A stretch of 64,000 nt of DNA from Xanthobacteraceae bacterium (GTDB taxonomy: Bacteria; Pseudomonadota; Alphaproteobacteria; Rhizobiales; Xanthobacteraceae), in contig JAIELW010000013.1 in NCBI GenBank assembly GCA_019752575.1, positions 1-64,000 on the forward strand, in the 5' to 3' direction. A program made the translations under genes and the position numbers. Positions 17,623 to 25,685 of this stretch are shown in pieces. Position 1 is the stretch's first letter. The number at the start of each line of letters is the position of its first letter. The notes under the pieces were generated by a model. It saw only the letters and a list, made by a program, of their open reading frames with translations, made no database searches and had not been told where the DNA came from.

Positions 17623-17874
17623 TTACCAGGCGCGGAAGTGGATGCCCGGACCCGGCTGATAGTAGTGGTGGCGCGGGCCATAATAATAATAGCCGTCGTG
17701 ATCATTGTAATGGCGGCGATGGCGGCGCTCATAATAATAGTACTGCGCGTCGGTCGCATTCTTCTCGACCTGCGGAGCCGTCGGCACGCTAGGCGCCGCG
17801 ATCACCGGAGTGGTAACGGTCGCAGCAACGAGCAGGCCGCCCGCAACCGCACCGTAAAGCGTAGTCTTCAGCAT
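17623..17874 (-). CDS. Exported Tyr/His-rich small protein (83 aa)
   Basis: A signal peptide (about residues 1-26, ending VIAAP) is followed by a 57-residue mature part dominated by tyrosine, histidine, arginine and glycine (AQYYYYERRHRRHYND, GYYYYGPRHHYYQPG). The composition suggests an extracytoplasmic metal- or surface-binding peptide, but this is inference. Similar short YYY/HH-rich exported proteins are common in Bradyrhizobium relatives. AGGGAGAAG precedes the ATG. The gene ends close to the terminator shared with YbaK. Confidence 0.75.
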   Translation of the reverse strand: MLKTTLYGAVAGGLLVAATVTTPVIAAPSVPTAPQVEKNATDAQYYYYERRHRRHYNDHDGYYYYGPRHHYYQPGPGIHFRAW

Positions 17875-18033
17875 GATACTTCTCCCTTGTTTTCATCCTT
17901 AGGAGAGAAATCGCCGAGACTTTGAATCGTTCCGATATGCGGCGAGATTCGCACAAACGCGCGAAGCGCGACTTTGTTCCGTGCAGGCAACAAACTGAAA
18001 ACTGATTTGTGCTGTCGCAAGCAGCGGCCAAAC

Positions 18034-18960
18034 TTACGGATTGGCCTCTTGCCGCCGGCCGGCCTTCAGCAGGATCGCTCTGAGCGAACCCAACACAACT
18101 ACTGCAAGCGCAGCCACCAGCGCGATCGCTAACGGCAAGTGCGAATCGCGGCGATCGGGCACGAACGAAACCACAGCCCACCCCGAGAGGTCCGACTGCA
18201 GATAAGAGATTTCGATCGGAGTGCCGTCGAAAGTCTTGCTTTTGAACCTGCCGCTCTTATCCGGCCGCTCGGCCGCATTCCCCGGCGCCTTCCTGCCCGC
18301 ATATCTATCGTTCTCCGCGCTGCGCGCGAGGATCACGCCGTTGCGGTCCACGACCGTCGTCGTCGTGCCGGCGACAAAACTCACGTCTTTCAGCGCCGTG
18401 AGAATTTCCGCGGGATCGAGTGCGACCCCGAGGAGATAGAGAACGCGGCCCCCTTCCGATACGGGCACGCCGACCGCGAGCAGGTTTTTCTGTACCAGCG
18501 GCGCATAAAAAAGATTCGATATGTAGGCGCGATCCGGGCGCAGGCTGTCGAGTTCGGTTTTTTGCATGAATCGCGCGCCGTCGGCGAGCCGCGCTTCGTA
18601 TGCCGTGTTGAAGAGCTGGGTGTTGCGCGGCACGTCGAGTAGCACGACTTGCCTGCGCGTTCGCTGCGCGAAGAGCCGCGCTTCCTTAAAGAACTCGTCG
18701 AGCTGCCTGCGCTTCAGCCGCTCCGAAGCCGCGAGGTCGCGAAGCTGCTGCACTTCGATCGCGAGTCTCGTATCGATCGAAATGACCGAGAAGCGGGCCT
18801 GCGCGTCGAGCGCGGTCAGGATTTCGTCGTGCTCACGTTCGCTCGCCGCTCGTATCGCCGTATATGTCACGGCAAAGACGAGCGCGCTGGCCAGAAAAAT
18901 CAGCCAGTTCGTCGACGGCAGCCAAAGAGGCAATGCGCGTTGCTTGTGAGCGAGTTCCAC
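18034..18960 (-). CDS. Membrane-anchored dCache sensor protein without output domain
   Basis: 308 residues. A transmembrane segment at about residues 17-40 is followed by a periplasmic region of about 230 residues with the two-lobed Cache layout (ISNLFYAPLVQKNLLAVGVPV, TVVDRNGVILARSAENDRYAGR, GWAVVSFVPDRR), then a second membrane segment and only about a dozen cytoplasmic residues. Such sensor halves normally continue into a histidine kinase or GGDEF domain; none follows, and the next 159 bases are non-coding. It may be a sensor-only protein or a truncated kinase. The start GTG 18960 follows AGGTG; an upstream in-frame TTG at 19017 is less convincing. Confidence 0.7.
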   Translation of the reverse strand: MELAHKQRALPLWLPSTNWLIFLASALVFAVTYTAIRAASEREHDEILTALDAQARFSVISIDTRLAIEVQQLRDLAASERLKRRQLDEFFKEARLFAQRTRRQVVLLDVPRNTQLFNTAYEARLADGARFMQKTELDSLRPDRAYISNLFYAPLVQKNLLAVGVPVSEGGRVLYLLGVALDPAEILTALKDVSFVAGTTTTVVDRNGVILARSAENDRYAGRKAPGNAAERPDKSGRFKSKTFDGTPIEISYLQSDLSGWAVVSFVPDRRDSHLPLAIALVAALAVVVLGSLRAILLKAGRRQEANP

Positions 18961-19062
18961 AGCGCACCTGAATACCTTGTCGGGGCAAAATGCCTTTGAT
19001 GAGTTAACGAAAAGCAAACGCGCTGTTTATGGGCCGTTCTGCGCAATGCTGTCTTTTTGCCG

Positions 19063-19446
19063 CTAACGCGGCCGCACGTTGGCGCGGAAGCGCTCGATGT
19101 CATCCGGGAGGGTTTGCCGTATGAACTTTTTGATCAGCGCGAGCCGGTCTTCGACGACGTTCGCCGCAACGCCTTTCCCGGCCAGCGATTTCCGGAGCTG
19201 CGTTTCGTCTTCGCCGCAGGCACGGAATGTCCGCTCGACAATCGCATCCGTTGCGATCGGCGGCGTCTCGAGCGCCAGCCGTTTCATCGCGTTGGTCACG
19301 CAGAGCACATAGCTCGCCGGCTCAGGATCGAAAGCGGACTGCGCTTTCGCGGGCAATGAATAAGAAATCGCTGCCGACAGCAGCGCCGCGCGCGTTATGA
19401 AATTAATGTTCAGGATTGCACGCCCGTGCCGCCGCAGCGCTGGCAT
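19063..19446 (-). CDS. Exported hypothetical protein with uncertain start
   Basis: Up to 127 residues. A signal peptide-like stretch (FITRAALLSAAISYSLPAKAQS) is followed by a helical domain of about 90 residues with two cysteines (YVLCVTNAM and RACGEDET). No family recognised. The only standard start (ATG 19446) lies 37 bases inside the upstream zinc-ribbon gene and lacks a ribosome-binding site. A CTG overlapping that gene's stop (CTGA at 19413-19410) is in frame and would give a tidy signal peptide through coupled initiation. I list the longest frame; the true start is unresolved. Confidence 0.6.
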   Translation of the reverse strand: MPALRRHGRAILNINFITRAALLSAAISYSLPAKAQSAFDPEPASYVLCVTNAMKRLALETPPIATDAIVERTFRACGEDETQLRKSLAGKGVAANVVEDRLALIKKFIRQTLPDDIERFRANVRPR

Positions 19447-19523
19447 TTAACTTTCTTGTCGCCGACTTTGATCAGTCCTTTGCCTTCGCAATTCTTGCAG
19501 GGCTTCTTTTTGTCTTTGGGCAT
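19410..19523 (-). CDS. DnaJ-type zinc-ribbon microprotein (37 aa)
   Basis: A 37-residue open frame whose product contains two CxxCxGxG motifs, CKNCEGKG and CQRCGGTG, spaced by 13 residues. This is one half of a DnaJ-like cysteine-rich zinc finger and is expected to bind one zinc. The N-terminus is lysine-rich (MPKDKKKP). GAGGAA lies six bases before the ATG, supporting expression. The stop overlaps the start region of the exported protein gene downstream. It is too short to be a co-chaperone itself; a role in RNA or protein binding is a guess. Confidence 0.75.
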   Translation of the reverse strand: MPKDKKKPCKNCEGKGLIKVGDKKVKCQRCGGTGVQS

Positions 19524-19684
19524 GGCGTTCCTCGATCCGATGGGTCTGCGTTAAACGAACTGAGCCAAAAGCGTGACTGGATGCACGCGCGAACTCGCCG
19601 ATCATTGTTGGGGCAAGCGCAAAAATAAAACGAGGAATCGTTGTGTGGCGTAAGTCCGGCAGTAGCGCGTAGCGCGAAGCAGGA

Positions 19685-19774
<90 letters not shown>

Positions 19775-20026
19775 GCGCCGAAGGACCGGGTCGATACCAA
19801 GGTCCTTGTAACGGGCCGCTACTTAACGAAGCGCGGCGGAGGGCACAAGCCGAAGCCCGATTTTCTTCACCCACGCTAATTTTCGGGGATTTTCAGAGGC
19901 AGCCGGAAGGCGGGAACGCCGATCGAGAGGGCGCCGTGCAGGGCACGCATAGAAAATCCGCGTCCAGCCGGGAACGAAACGCGCGCAACGCACTTCTTTT
20001 CCCGAGGGTAAGGAAGGGTATCGGAC

Positions 20027-21433
20027 ATGTATTCGCGCTTGTTCGCGCGGGTCGCGCTCGCGGCCGGCTTGATCGCACTCGCTTTTCTTTTCCGCCCCGG
20101 CATTGCCGAAAAGGCCGAGGCCCAGGGCGTCTCCATCTCCGTCGAATTCAGAACCGCGCTCGAGCCGCATGGCCGATGGCACAGGCACTCCCGCTTTGGC
20201 GAAGTCTGGATTCCGGCGAACATCGACCGCGAATGGCGGCCTTATACGCGCGGCCACTGGGTCTACACCGAAGACTGGGGCTGGTACTGGATTGCGAACG
20301 ACGAGGAAGACGAATGGGGCTGGGTCGCTTATCACTACGGCCGCTGGTATCGCGATCGCGAGGTCGGCTGGGTCTGGATTCCCGGCGATCAATGGGGTCC
20401 GGCTTGGGTAACCTGGCGCCGCGGCGGCGAGGAAGTCGGCTGGGCGGCGCTGCCGCCGGATGAAGTCATCGTCGAATACGAAGACGAACCGGAAGTCTGG
20501 GTTTTCGTCCGCTCGCGCGACGTGATTGCGCCTTCGATCATACGGGTCGTGCTGCCGCGTCCGCGCGCGGTCGTGTTGGTTCGCGAAACCGTTGTCGTCA
20601 GCCGCACGCAATATGTCAGCCGCGTCCGGGTCGCCGCGAATATCGGCGTGCCGCCGTCTTATCTTGCGGTCACAGTACCCGTCTCCCGCGTGCAGCCGGT
20701 GGTGCTGCGCGGCACCGCTCAGATCAGCGGCGCGATCGAGGTTGACGCGAAGGAGCGCGGCAACCGGCGCACGGTCGTGCAGAAGGCCGACCGCACCATT
20801 CAGCCGGCGAACGATGTGCCGAAGCCGCAGCGCTTGGAGCGCGGCGCGACGCCGGACACGCCGGATGCACCCAAGGTCTTGCAACAGGCGCAGCCGCAGC
20901 AGGCCCCTTCTCCGCAGCAGAAGGATGACGCCGCGCCGAAGCAGAAGCAAAAGACCGAGGATGCCGCGCCGAAGGCGCAGCCGAAAGACGACCTCAAGCA
21001 GAAGCAGGACACCAAGCAGAAGGAAGAAGACACGAAGCAGAAGCGCGACGATTCGCCGAAAGCACAGCCGCAGAAGCAGAAAGAAGACGCGCCGAAAGCC
21101 AAGCAGGAGAAGCGCGAAGAGGATACGAAGTCGCGGCAGAAGGACGACGACGCGAAGTCGCGGCAGAAGCAGGACACTGCGCCGAAGCAGATGCCAAAGC
21201 GCGACGATCGGCCCGACAATCTTCAGAAGAAGGACGATGGCCCGCGCGGCGAGCAGCAGAAGCGCGAGCTACCGCAGAAACAGGACGCCGCTCCGAAAGC
21301 GCAGCCGCAGCAACAGGCCCCGCAGCAGAAGCAGGACATGGCACCCAAGGGCCCGCAGCAAGCGCCCCAGCAGCCGCAACGTCAGGAAGGACCGGCGAAG
21401 GGTCCGGCTATGCCGGAGAAGAAGGACAACTGA
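20027..21433 (+). CDS. DUF6600-type exported protein with low-complexity K/Q/D/P tail
   Basis: 468 residues. A signal peptide (about 1-33) precedes a Trp/Tyr-rich domain at about residues 35-155 with repeated GRW, GHWVY, WGWYWIAND, GWVAYHYGRW and GWVWIPGDQWGPAWV units, the layout of DUF6600 proteins. From about residue 250 to the end the chain is built from imperfect short repeats rich in Lys, Gln, Asp, Pro and Ala (PKAQPKDD, KQKEEDTKQK, KSRQKDDDAKSRQKQD). The protein should be exported; the tail could be disordered or bind the wall. AAGGAAGG precedes the ATG. It converges with the gene at 21440. Function unknown. Confidence 0.8.
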   Translation: MYSRLFARVALAAGLIALAFLFRPGIAEKAEAQGVSISVEFRTALEPHGRWHRHSRFGEVWIPANIDREWRPYTRGHWVYTEDWGWYWIANDEEDEWGWVAYHYGRWYRDREVGWVWIPGDQWGPAWVTWRRGGEEVGWAALPPDEVIVEYEDEPEVWVFVRSRDVIAPSIIRVVLPRPRAVVLVRETVVVSRTQYVSRVRVAANIGVPPSYLAVTVPVSRVQPVVLRGTAQISGAIEVDAKERGNRRTVVQKADRTIQPANDVPKPQRLERGATPDTPDAPKVLQQAQPQQAPSPQQKDDAAPKQKQKTEDAAPKAQPKDDLKQKQDTKQKEEDTKQKRDDSPKAQPQKQKEDAPKAKQEKREEDTKSRQKDDDAKSRQKQDTAPKQMPKRDDRPDNLQKKDDGPRGEQQKRELPQKQDAAPKAQPQQQAPQQKQDMAPKGPQQAPQQPQRQEGPAKGPAMPEKKDN

Positions 21434-21439
21434 CGGAGT

Positions 21440-21817
21440 TCAGGGCAGCCGCTTCACGAAATCCGGGATCTGCTTGCCCCAGGTATCGCAGAACTTCGTC
21501 TCGTCCTTCTCGTATTCGTCGAAGCTCTTCACGTAGTAGGCGCGCTCGAGCCGGTTCGGATCGAGGCGGAGCTTCTTCTGGAGCGCGTTGATGAAGGCAG
21601 TGAGCCGTTCGTCGTCCTTGTCGGCGATCGGGGCCTCGAGCTTGCAGTTGCGCCCGGCCTGGCTGAGGCGGATCGCGGTCTCTAACCGCTTCTGCGCCTC
21701 GCTCGCCCCCATCTTGTTGACGTTGAACGGCTGCTGAGGCCTGCCCTGCGCCAAAGCCGCGCCTGCGGCGCAGGCGAGGATCAGGGCGGCAATCGCGGTC
21801 TTGGCCTTGGTCTGCAT
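21440..21817 (-). CDS. Exported hypothetical protein (125 aa)
   Basis: A signal peptide (MQTKAKTAIAALILACAAGA, cleavage after ALAQ) leads a helical mature domain of about 100 residues with two cysteines (GRNCKLEAP and TKFCDTWGK). No domain recognised. GGAGAC lies four bases before the ATG at 21817, preferred over 21832. The protein is probably periplasmic. It is convergent with the DUF6600 gene, six bases between the stops. Confidence 0.7.
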   Translation of the reverse strand: MQTKAKTAIAALILACAAGAALAQGRPQQPFNVNKMGASEAQKRLETAIRLSQAGRNCKLEAPIADKDDERLTAFINALQKKLRLDPNRLERAYYVKSFDEYEKDETKFCDTWGKQIPDFVKRLP

Positions 21818-22016
21818 CGAAGTCTCCGGCACGGCGAATACGGGCCGGCGACTAGATACACGAGCCGCGCGGCCAAACCAGTGCCTTTGCGATCAAAAAC
21901 CGGCGATTTTCGAGGCAACCCTAACGGCGCGAGCGCCAAAACGCAGAACAGGCCGGCTTAAAGCGCGGCCTGTCTTTGGGGCCGGAACCGGCCGGGAGCG
22001 GGCAACCAGTCTCGCC

Positions 22017-23720
22017 TTAAGCCGGCTGCGGCACCGCCAGTCCGGGACCCTCGGGTGCCGGTTCGGCCGCCGCCGCCGGAACCACCCGCGGTACCGATCT
22101 CCGCTCCGCGTCGATCCGCTCGACCAGATAGAACGCCCGCTCCGCGCTTCCGAAGATCGCAAGCAGCGCGCCGCGATCGGCCCAGGGCAGCTCCTCGCCG
22201 AGGTTCAGGCATTCGTCGCGAAGTGCGGCGATTGTGGGCAGACGCGACTCGGCGTTCACATTCGCGGAGGCCGGTGCGAACGGCAGAATACCCGCCATCG
22301 CTTCGTCCACCTGATCGAGCGCCTGGTTCAGGATCTCGCGGCCCTTCGGGCCGAACGGCTCGCGCTCGGTGCGCCGTGCGATCTGGTAGAGCGTTTCGCC
22401 GAGGCTCGCGGTGAAGTCTTCTTCCTCGATCAGGCTTGCGACCAGATCGGCGCGCGCATGCGGCATGTTCGGCTCGAACAATCCGGCCGTGTATTTGCGG
22501 ATTTCGCGGCTGAGAATGTCGCTCGCGGCGTAATGCTCCTTCGCATCGTCGGGGGCATCCTTTGCCCCTCGCGCGATGTCGATGAACTGGTGCGCGGCTT
22601 CGAGATAGCGCCCCGTTTCGCGCTGGATCGCGGGCAAGGCGTGCCCCGGATCGTGCGTATAACGCGGATCGAGGAATTTCGGCTGCGAATAATCCTCCAC
22701 ATCTTCCGCCGAAGTATGCCCGACACGCGAAAGCACGCGCTCGAACACGCCGACGAAGGGAAACAGCAGAAGCGTGTTGAAGATATTGAAGAAGGTCGAA
22801 TAAAGCCCGACCGCGACCGGCACCAGCGGGAAGGTCTCCTTCCCGTTGACCAGCACCGCGACACCCGGATTGCCGCCGAACCACTGCATCGCCCACGTCA
22901 ACACTTCGATCGACGGGAAGAACAAGGGTATCGTGATCGCGACACCGATAATGTTGAACGCTATATGCGCGTAGGCCGCGCGTTTCGCGTTCTTCGACAA
23001 ATTCAGCGATGCCATCCATGAGGTGATTGTGGTGCCAAGATCCGCGCCGAGCGAGAACACAACCGCCGTGGTCCAGTCGAGCACGCCGGCTGCGCCCAAG
23101 CCCATCACGATGCCGATCGTCGCCGAAGACGAGTGGATCATCGCGGTGACGAGCGCCGCGATCAGCACGCAATAGATCAGGCTCATGAAGTTGTCGGCCT
23201 TGAGCGCCGAAATCACCGACATGACTTCCGGCATCGCGCGAAGCGGGCGCAAACCGACGGTCATCAGATTCAGGCCGTAGAAGATCAGCGCGAAACCCAT
23301 GCAGGCGAGCGCGATGTTGCGGACCTTGTCGGTCTTCGCGAACACATAGAACAGCGCAAAGACGCCGCCGAGGATCAGGCCGAGCGGCCCGAGCGGCAGC
23401 GCGATCAGGCCGTTGCCGATCGTGGTGCCGATGTTCGCGCCCATGATGACGCTGATCGCGGGCCTGAGGCCCATGACGCCCGCGTTGACGAGACCGACGA
23501 CCATCACGGTCATCGCAGTCGAGGATTGGATGACACCGGTGATCGCCGTTCCCGCGATCACGCCCTTGATCGGCGTGCCCGCTATTTTCGCGAGCAACGC
23601 GCGCATCTTGTTGACCGCGAGCGCCTGAATTCCGTTCGACATGAATTCGAGGCCGAGCATGAAGATGCCCAAGCCGCCGATGACCGGAACCAGAACGTCC
23701 CGGAATAAATCCGCCTGCAT
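22017..23720 (-). CDS. Na+/Pi cotransporter family protein (NptA/PNaS) with PhoU-like C-terminus
   Basis: 567 residues. The N-terminal about 310 residues hold eight or more membrane helices with the inverted-repeat signature motifs GVIQSSTAMTVMVVGLVNAG and IHSSSATIGIVMGLGAAG (QSS/HSS repeats of the phosphate:sodium symporter family). The C-terminal about 220 residues are helical and soluble, resembling PhoU. Members move phosphate with sodium or influence phosphate homeostasis. It is monocistronic, divergent from rplU with a 336-base gap. Substrate direction cannot be deduced. Confidence 0.92.
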   Translation of the reverse strand: MQADLFRDVLVPVIGGLGIFMLGLEFMSNGIQALAVNKMRALLAKIAGTPIKGVIAGTAITGVIQSSTAMTVMVVGLVNAGVMGLRPAISVIMGANIGTTIGNGLIALPLGPLGLILGGVFALFYVFAKTDKVRNIALACMGFALIFYGLNLMTVGLRPLRAMPEVMSVISALKADNFMSLIYCVLIAALVTAMIHSSSATIGIVMGLGAAGVLDWTTAVVFSLGADLGTTITSWMASLNLSKNAKRAAYAHIAFNIIGVAITIPLFFPSIEVLTWAMQWFGGNPGVAVLVNGKETFPLVPVAVGLYSTFFNIFNTLLLFPFVGVFERVLSRVGHTSAEDVEDYSQPKFLDPRYTHDPGHALPAIQRETGRYLEAAHQFIDIARGAKDAPDDAKEHYAASDILSREIRKYTAGLFEPNMPHARADLVASLIEEEDFTASLGETLYQIARRTEREPFGPKGREILNQALDQVDEAMAGILPFAPASANVNAESRLPTIAALRDECLNLGEELPWADRGALLAIFGSAERAFYLVERIDAERRSVPRVVPAAAAEPAPEGPGLAVPQPA

Positions 23721-23885
23721 AACCGCCCCTCTTATTTTGGTGCGGATCGCAGTGACTTGCGCGGGACACTAAGCGCGTGCCCGGACCCAACACGACCCGA
23801 AACCGACGGGCCGGAGGCTAGGCCCGGCACATGACAGGACGGCTACGGGGCTGGGACTGCCGGTCGCGCCGGCACACCAAATTTA

Positions 23886-23898
23886 CCGGAAATTCCGG
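23886..23898. promoter_or_regulatory. Perfect 13-base palindrome upstream of the rplU promoter
   Basis: CCGGAAATTCCGG has 6-base arms around one central base and lies 26 bases before the candidate -35 box of rplU. The form suits a dimeric regulator, but no regulator is identified. Confidence 0.35.
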
Positions 23899-23924
23899 CG
23901 TTTCAGGCCACGGAACGTCATTCC

Positions 23925-23953
23925 TTGACTCCCCTATCCGCCGCCCCTATCAC
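23925..23953 (+). promoter_or_regulatory. Candidate promoter of rplU-rpmA
   Basis: TTGACT (23925-23930) and TATCAC (23948-23953) are 17 bases apart and about 105 bases before the rplU start, on a region with no other candidate. A leading C before TTGAC fits alphaproteobacterial housekeeping promoters. Confidence 0.5.
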
Positions 23954-24056
23954 CCCGGCATCCAAAAAGGACGCATGAACGACGTCCCGGCAGGCCTTGA
24001 AATCAGGGTCTGACTGCAAGAAGCCGAGCCCTTAGAGGCCGGAGAAAGAGACAGAC

Positions 24057-24548
24057 ATGTTCGCGGTCATCAAGACCGGCGGCAAACAACATCGCGTTGT
24101 GGCCGACCAGACTTTGAAAGTTTACCTGCACGACGCGAAGGTCGGCGAAATCGTCACCTTCCCGGTCACCGCACACGGCGGCGATCAGCCGAAATTCGGC
24201 ACCCCGCTCGTCGATGGTGCCTCGGTCGCGGCCGAAGTGTTGGCCCAGACCCACGGCCGCACTGTCATCGCCTTCAAGAAGCGCCGCCGCCAGAATTCGA
24301 AACGCAAGCGCGGCTATCGCGATCAACACACGCTGGTGCGCGTCACCGAGATTCTCTTGAACGGCGCAAAGCCCACGAAGACCGCGCGCGTGAAGCCGGA
24401 GAAGAAGAAGGCTGCGACCGCCGGCGAAGCGGTGGGCGAAGCTGCCGAAGCCCCGGCGAAAAAGGCCGCAAAGCCGAAGGCTGCCGCGAAAAAGCCCGCT
24501 GCCAAGGCCAAAGCTCCGGCCAAATCGGCGGCAAAGAAAAAGAAGTAA
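24057..24548 (+). CDS. rplU: 50S ribosomal protein L21
   Basis: 163 residues. The first about 103 residues are standard L21 (MFAVIKTGGKQHRVVADQTL, GFKKRRR-like IAFKKRRRQNSKRKRGYRDQHT). The remaining 60 residues form an Ala/Lys/Pro-rich basic extension (AAKPKAAAKKPAAKAKAP), a known feature of Hyphomicrobiales L21 that probably lies on the ribosome surface or contacts rRNA. It is followed after 52 bases by rpmA, the usual operon. Confidence 0.97.
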   Translation: MFAVIKTGGKQHRVVADQTLKVYLHDAKVGEIVTFPVTAHGGDQPKFGTPLVDGASVAAEVLAQTHGRTVIAFKKRRRQNSKRKRGYRDQHTLVRVTEILLNGAKPTKTARVKPEKKKAATAGEAVGEAAEAPAKKAAKPKAAAKKPAAKAKAPAKSAAKKKK

Positions 24549-24600
24549 GACATAGTCAGGATTTTGGGGTATAGCCCCGCAAGAATTCGGAGTTACTACG

Positions 24601-24870
24601 ATGGCCCATAAGAAAGCAGGCGGCTCCTCGCGCAACGGTCGCGATTCGGCTGGCCGCCGCCTTGGCGTGAAGCGCTACGGCGGCGAAGCCGTGCTCGCCG
24701 GCAACATCATCGTCCGCCAGCGCGGCACGAAGGTTCATGCGGGTGCCAATGTCGGCACCGGCAAGGACCACACGCTGTTTGCGCTTACCGACGGCATCGT
24801 CGAGTTCAAGGTCAAGTCGAAGGACCGCAACCTCGTAAACATCGTACCGATGCCGAAAGCAGCCGAATAG
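24601..24870 (+). CDS. rpmA: 50S ribosomal protein L27
   Basis: 89 residues starting [20 protein letters not shown], the conserved L27 N-terminus that reaches the peptidyl transferase centre, followed by LGVKRYGG and [17 protein letters not shown]. The length is normal and there is no N-terminal cleavage peptide of the Firmicutes type. It lies second in the rplU-rpmA operon; obgE, often directly downstream, is here separated by a GNAT gene. Confidence 0.98.
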   Translation: MAHKKAGGSSRNGRDSAGRRLGVKRYGGEAVLAGNIIVRQRGTKVHAGANVGTGKDHTLFALTDGIVEFKVKSKDRNLVNIVPMPKAAE

Positions 24871-24884
24871 GCGAGACTTAAAAA

Positions 24885-24914
24885 GTCCCGCCGGCACTTG
24901 TCGCTCCGCGGGAC
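24885..24914 (+). terminator. Weak hairpin after rpmA
   Basis: GTCCCGC (24885-24891) can pair with GCGGGAC (24908-24914) around a 16-base loop shortly after the rpmA stop. There is no T-run downstream, so termination is uncertain; it may only separate rpmA from the GNAT leader. Confidence 0.35.
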
Positions 24915-24924
24915 CCAATAAAAA

Positions 24925-24992
24925 GACGGGTCTGATTACAGGGGAGGCAGGTGTCTCCCCTGAATTATTTTAAGACCTAGGAGAGACCCGTC
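24925..24992 (+). promoter_or_regulatory. Folded 5' leader touching the start codon of the GNAT gene
   Basis: GACGGGTCT (24925-24933) is a perfect complement of AGACCCGTC (24984-24992), which ends directly before the ATG at 24993 and overlaps the end of the ribosome-binding site AGGAGAG (24979-24985). Inside it, CAGGGGAG (24939-24946) pairs perfectly with CTCCCCTG (24955-24962) around an eight-base loop. Closing the outer helix would restrict ribosome access, so translational control is plausible. It is not a riboswitch class I recognise. Confidence 0.6.
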
Positions 24993-25613
24993 ATGACGTT
25001 GCAGATGGAAGCGAGCATGCCTGTTGAGAAGAAGAGCGGCCTCATCATCGAGACCGCCCGTCTTGTCATGCGTGCGCCCTCGAAGCGCGATCTCGACGGG
25101 ATCGTAACACTCGCGAACAACATCAAGGTCGCCGAGATGACGGCGACGATTCCGCATCCCTACACACGCAACGACGCCGAGAGCTGGCTCGAAAAAGTCT
25201 CGTCCGGACGCGGGCATTCGATGGTGCTTTACGTGAAAGGTGAGAAGCGCGTGCTTGTCGGCGTCGCGGGCTTTGGCCATCGCGGCGACGAGCGCAATCC
25301 CGAGATCGGCTACTGGATCGGCGAGGCGCATTGGGGCCAGGGTTTTGCGACCGAAGCCTCGCGCGCCCTGATCGACCATGCGTTTTCCGAAACCGGGATC
25401 GACGCGCTCTCCGCTTCGTGCCGGATTCATAACGAGCCCTCGCGCCGTGTGATCGAGAAGTGCGGCTTCCAGTGGACCGGCACCGGCTTGAATCAGGTGA
25501 AGGCGCTGGGTGCTTCCGTTCCGGTCGATCGCTTTGTGCTCTCGCGCAAGACCTGGGAGGCGCTCCGGGCCTGGGGCGCGACCGCTTTGCCCACGTTTAC
25601 CAAAGCGGGATAG
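24993..25613 (+). CDS. GNAT family N-acetyltransferase (RimJ/RimL-like)
   Basis: 206 residues of the acetyltransferase_3 type. LIIETARLVMRAPSKRDLDGI is the usual RimJ/L-like N-terminus; the acetyl-CoA site is around GYWIGEAHWGQGFATEASRAL, and NEPSRRVIEKCGFQWTG is the C-terminal motif. It would transfer acetyl from acetyl-CoA to an amine, possibly a protein N-terminus, but the substrate is unknown. It sits between rpmA and obgE and has the folded leader described above. AGGAGAG precedes the ATG. Confidence 0.9.
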   Translation: MTLQMEASMPVEKKSGLIIETARLVMRAPSKRDLDGIVTLANNIKVAEMTATIPHPYTRNDAESWLEKVSSGRGHSMVLYVKGEKRVLVGVAGFGHRGDERNPEIGYWIGEAHWGQGFATEASRALIDHAFSETGIDALSASCRIHNEPSRRVIEKCGFQWTGTGLNQVKALGASVPVDRFVLSRKTWEALRAWGATALPTFTKAG

Positions 25614-25685
25614 ACAACTGGTTTCCCGTCCGGCGCTCACGCATCGGATGGGAAATACCCTCGTGATTGCCGATAGAAATTCCAC

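Larger units (their letters stand above)
23721..24056. other. Intergenic region between the Na/Pi transporter gene and rplU
   Basis: No gene seen. It carries the candidate rplU promoter and a short perfect palindrome, given as separate entries, and the rplU ribosome-binding site (GGAGAAAGAG). The rest shows no repeat or stable hairpin to the eye. Confidence 0.6.

Noticed and set aside
19781-19807. Hairpin AAGGACC/GGTCCTT upstream of tRNA-Ser as a regulatory RNA
   Set aside because: The seven-base-pair stem is weak and lies in front of a tRNA gene where it may simply be leader sequence.
21958-23793. A 611-codon frame in the same region and strand as the Na/Pi cotransporter but another frame
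   Set aside because: The 567-residue product in the accepted frame has membrane helices and QSS motifs; the alternative is Arg/Gly-rich and lacks any motif.
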